Shown here: one piece after another, positions 60,442 to 61,763 of the stretch
Numbering within the stretch: position 1 is the first letter of the stretch
Layout of the letters: the number at the start of each line of letters is the position of its first letter
Assembly (NCBI GenBank): GCA_049652745.1
Contig: JBASEY010000016.1
Span: forward strand, 1 to 61,763
Length of the DNA stretch: 61,763 nucleotides
Origin: JBASEY01 sp049652745
GTDB taxonomy: Bacteria; CSSED10-310
Direction: 5' to 3'
Made by a program: the position numbers and the translations under genes
The notes under the pieces: generated by a model
What the model saw: only the letters and a program-made list of their open reading frames with translations
Database searches by the model: none
Told to the model about the DNA's origin: nothing

Positions 60442-61763
60442 ATGAGGAAATTTCTGTTATTCTTATTAATGGCCGTGATGCTGATACCGGCAGCTCTTGG
60501 CCAGATGACGGCTACCATCGGGAGTACCGCATGTTCGCCGACGTCGTACTATATACCCTGGTATCACCTGTATGACTATGCAGAAACGCAGTACGGTATT
60601 CCGGCATCCCAGATGGCGGCGCTTGGAGCCAGCCAGGTCACGATCACGCAACTCGGTTGGTATTGTTGCGGCACCTTGCCGACGGGCAATTATTCACTGC
60701 GCGTTTACCTGTCTCAAGTGCCGAGTTCGTTCGATCTGTCGACATTGTGCTCGAATCCTATCAACAACATCGCCAACGGCACATTGGTTGCCAACAACAA
60801 GATTCTGACTGGTAGCGGAAACATTAAATCCTTGGTTCTGGACACGCCGTACACCTACACGCCCGGCAATCATTTGATTGTCACGACGTGCGATACGCTC
60901 TCAGGCTGGAGTTCATCTTTTGCTTGGGCCGGCAACTCGATGGCCGGAAACGGCATGTATCGTTATCGTGACGGAACGGTTTATGACTGCAACGCGTCGA
61001 CAGCCGACAGCACCGGCTATTGTGCCGCTCAGTGGATGACGACCTGGTTCACTTACACAACCGCCGGCACGACACACGATCTGACGATGCTTGCCCCCGG
61101 TGGGACAGGCGCCGGCACGGTGTCACCTGCAGCAGGAACCTGGACGTATCCCGATAATTACAATGCTCCTATTTCCGCCACAGCCAATCATGGTTCTGAA
61201 TTCGATCACTGGGAACTCGACGGTGCTCTTTACTCGACTAGTGCAAGCACGACGGTTCTGATGGATGCCAATCACACGGTTCAGGCTTTCTTCAGACCGT
61301 TCACAGCTTTGCCGCTGCCGTTCACTGAAGATTTCACCGGTGTTGCAAGCGGCCAGATTCCTGTGAACTGGGATAGAACCCATACCAACTGGGGAGCGAG
61401 CGCCTCGAACAATGCCGGCGGTCTTTCACCGGAAATGATGTTCAACTATTCACCGAGTGGGACGGATATGTTCAGGTTGATTACACCCAGGCTCGATGGC
61501 ACGACGGCCAGCACCATCGTCTGCTGGTTTAAACACTATGTCAATCACTACACCACTCCTTATACGCTTCGCGTTCAGACATCGGTCGACGGTGGAGCAT
61601 CCTGGCAGGATCGTTGGTCAATGCCGGGCGCTGGTGCGAGTGGTGAGGTTTGGGTCAATCTCAATGACGTCGTCGGGGATGAATTTTTACTTGCTTTTGT
61701 TTTCGATGGATACTCATGGAATATCAACTACTGGTACATCGACGATGTCTATGTCGGCCCGTC
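60442..61763 (+). CDS. secreted protein with InlB-type and anchor-J-like domains, 3' truncated
   Basis: 440 codons open to the window end; GGGAGGACATATCC precedes ATG 60442. Signal peptide MRKFLLFLLMAVMLIPAALG. Residues about 22-220 form a Cys-containing domain (IGSTACSPTSYYIPWYHL, LGWYCCGTLPTGNYSLRVYL) of the kind seen in front of sorting-domain proteins of Cloacimonadota-like bacteria. An InlB B-repeat-like unit follows at about 215-285 (GGTGAGTVSPAAGTW, FDHWELDG, HTVQAFF). After it comes a choice-of-anchor-J/MAM-like domain (PFTEDFTGV, IPVNWDRTHTNWG, DMFRLITPRLDG, YWYIDDVYVG). Probably exported or surface-attached; the end of the gene is not in the window. Confidence 0.85.
   Translation, partial: MRKFLLFLLMAVMLIPAALGQMTATIGSTACSPTSYYIPWYHLYDYAETQYGIPASQMAALGASQVTITQLGWYCCGTLPTGNYSLRVYLSQVPSSFDLSTLCSNPINNIANGTLVANNKILTGSGNIKSLVLDTPYTYTPGNHLIVTTCDTLSGWSSSFAWAGNSMAGNGMYRYRDGTVYDCNASTADSTGYCAAQWMTTWFTYTTAGTTHDLTMLAPGGTGAGTVSPAAGTWTYPDNYNAPISATANHGSEFDHWELDGALYSTSASTTVLMDANHTVQAFFRPFTALPLPFTEDFTGVASGQIPVNWDRTHTNWGASASNNAGGLSPEMMFNYSPSGTDMFRLITPRLDGTTASTIVCWFKHYVNHYTTPYTLRVQTSVDGGASWQDRWSMPGAGASGEVWVNLNDVVGDEFLLAFVFDGYSWNINYWYIDDVYVGP

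Noticed and set aside
60393..60575. Open frame starting in the hairpin after nqrF
   Set aside because: It overlaps the start of the secreted protein gene in another frame and lacks a ribosome binding site of its own.

Overview
The window reads as a chromosomal segment of a Gram-negative, probably anaerobic or microaerophilic bacterium. It has TolC-type efflux, lipoproteins, outer-membrane beta-barrel candidates, a Na+-translocating NADH:quinone reductase, ferrous iron uptake and a tungsten-type aldehyde oxidoreductase. Base composition is moderate (roughly half GC by eye). The Pro/Thr-linker protein at the left edge, the S55-peptidase/beta-propeller pair, the DUF4412 protein and the choice-of-anchor-J-like secreted protein at the right edge recall proteins of uncultivated phyla of the FCB/PVC neighbourhood (Cloacimonadota-, Sumerlaeota- or Hydrogenedentota-like). 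I cannot assign a phylum from this window.

Layout. 1-8155 (+): end of a secreted protein, a decayed mini-lipoprotein, a TPR protein, then a five-gene efflux operon (TolC, two HlyD-type adaptors, MacB-type permease, ATPase). 8322-9517 (-): a small acidic exported protein and a beta-barrel protein. 9737-14955 (+): a four-gene operon in which a tungsten aldehyde:ferredoxin oxidoreductase (AOR) is cut into two polypeptides. Each half is fused to complex-I-type NuoE/F or NuoG modules, and ThiF-like and ThiS/MoaD-like proteins follow. 28511-15034 (-): ten tightly packed genes, dprA, topA, xerC, hslU, an Fn3 lipoprotein, dapA, dapB, an S55 peptidase, a beta-propeller protein and a DUF4412 protein. 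30476-28600 (-): a CpoB-like TPR lipoprotein and a LysM protein. 31045-37087 (+): smc and a PiT phosphate transporter with a PhoU-like tail. 37140-41274: SGNH hydrolase (-), B12-type radical SAM (+), mnmA (+). 41275-42254: repeat-rich spacer and a RelE/HigA-type toxin-antitoxin pair with an apparently leaderless promoter. 42395-47735: AEC permease (-), then a TldD-TldE-ATP-grasp operon (+). 50662-47843 (-): radical SAM plus a degenerate phosphatase-superfamily protein. 51050-54020 (+): DtxR-FeoA fusion and FeoB behind a palindromic operator. 54390-60177 (+): nqrABCDEF. 60442-end (+): a secreted protein that runs off the window.

The most unusual system is the split AOR/Nuo hybrid (9737-14955). 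The AOR N-terminal domain, which normally covers one face of the tungstopterin, is on one protein, and the Fe-S/catalytic domains are on the next. The fused NuoF-like module has lost its FMN/NADH signatures but keeps its [4Fe-4S] ligands, and the NuoG-like module keeps three cluster motifs, so it looks like an Fe-S wire without a flavin outlet. A second notable point is an HslU ATPase with no hslV beside it and without the C-terminal tail that normally docks into HslV. Several intergenic regions (about 471-511, 41290-41560, 50705-50940, 54020-54273) share a mosaic of short repeats. No tRNA, rRNA, CRISPR array or transposase gene was seen.
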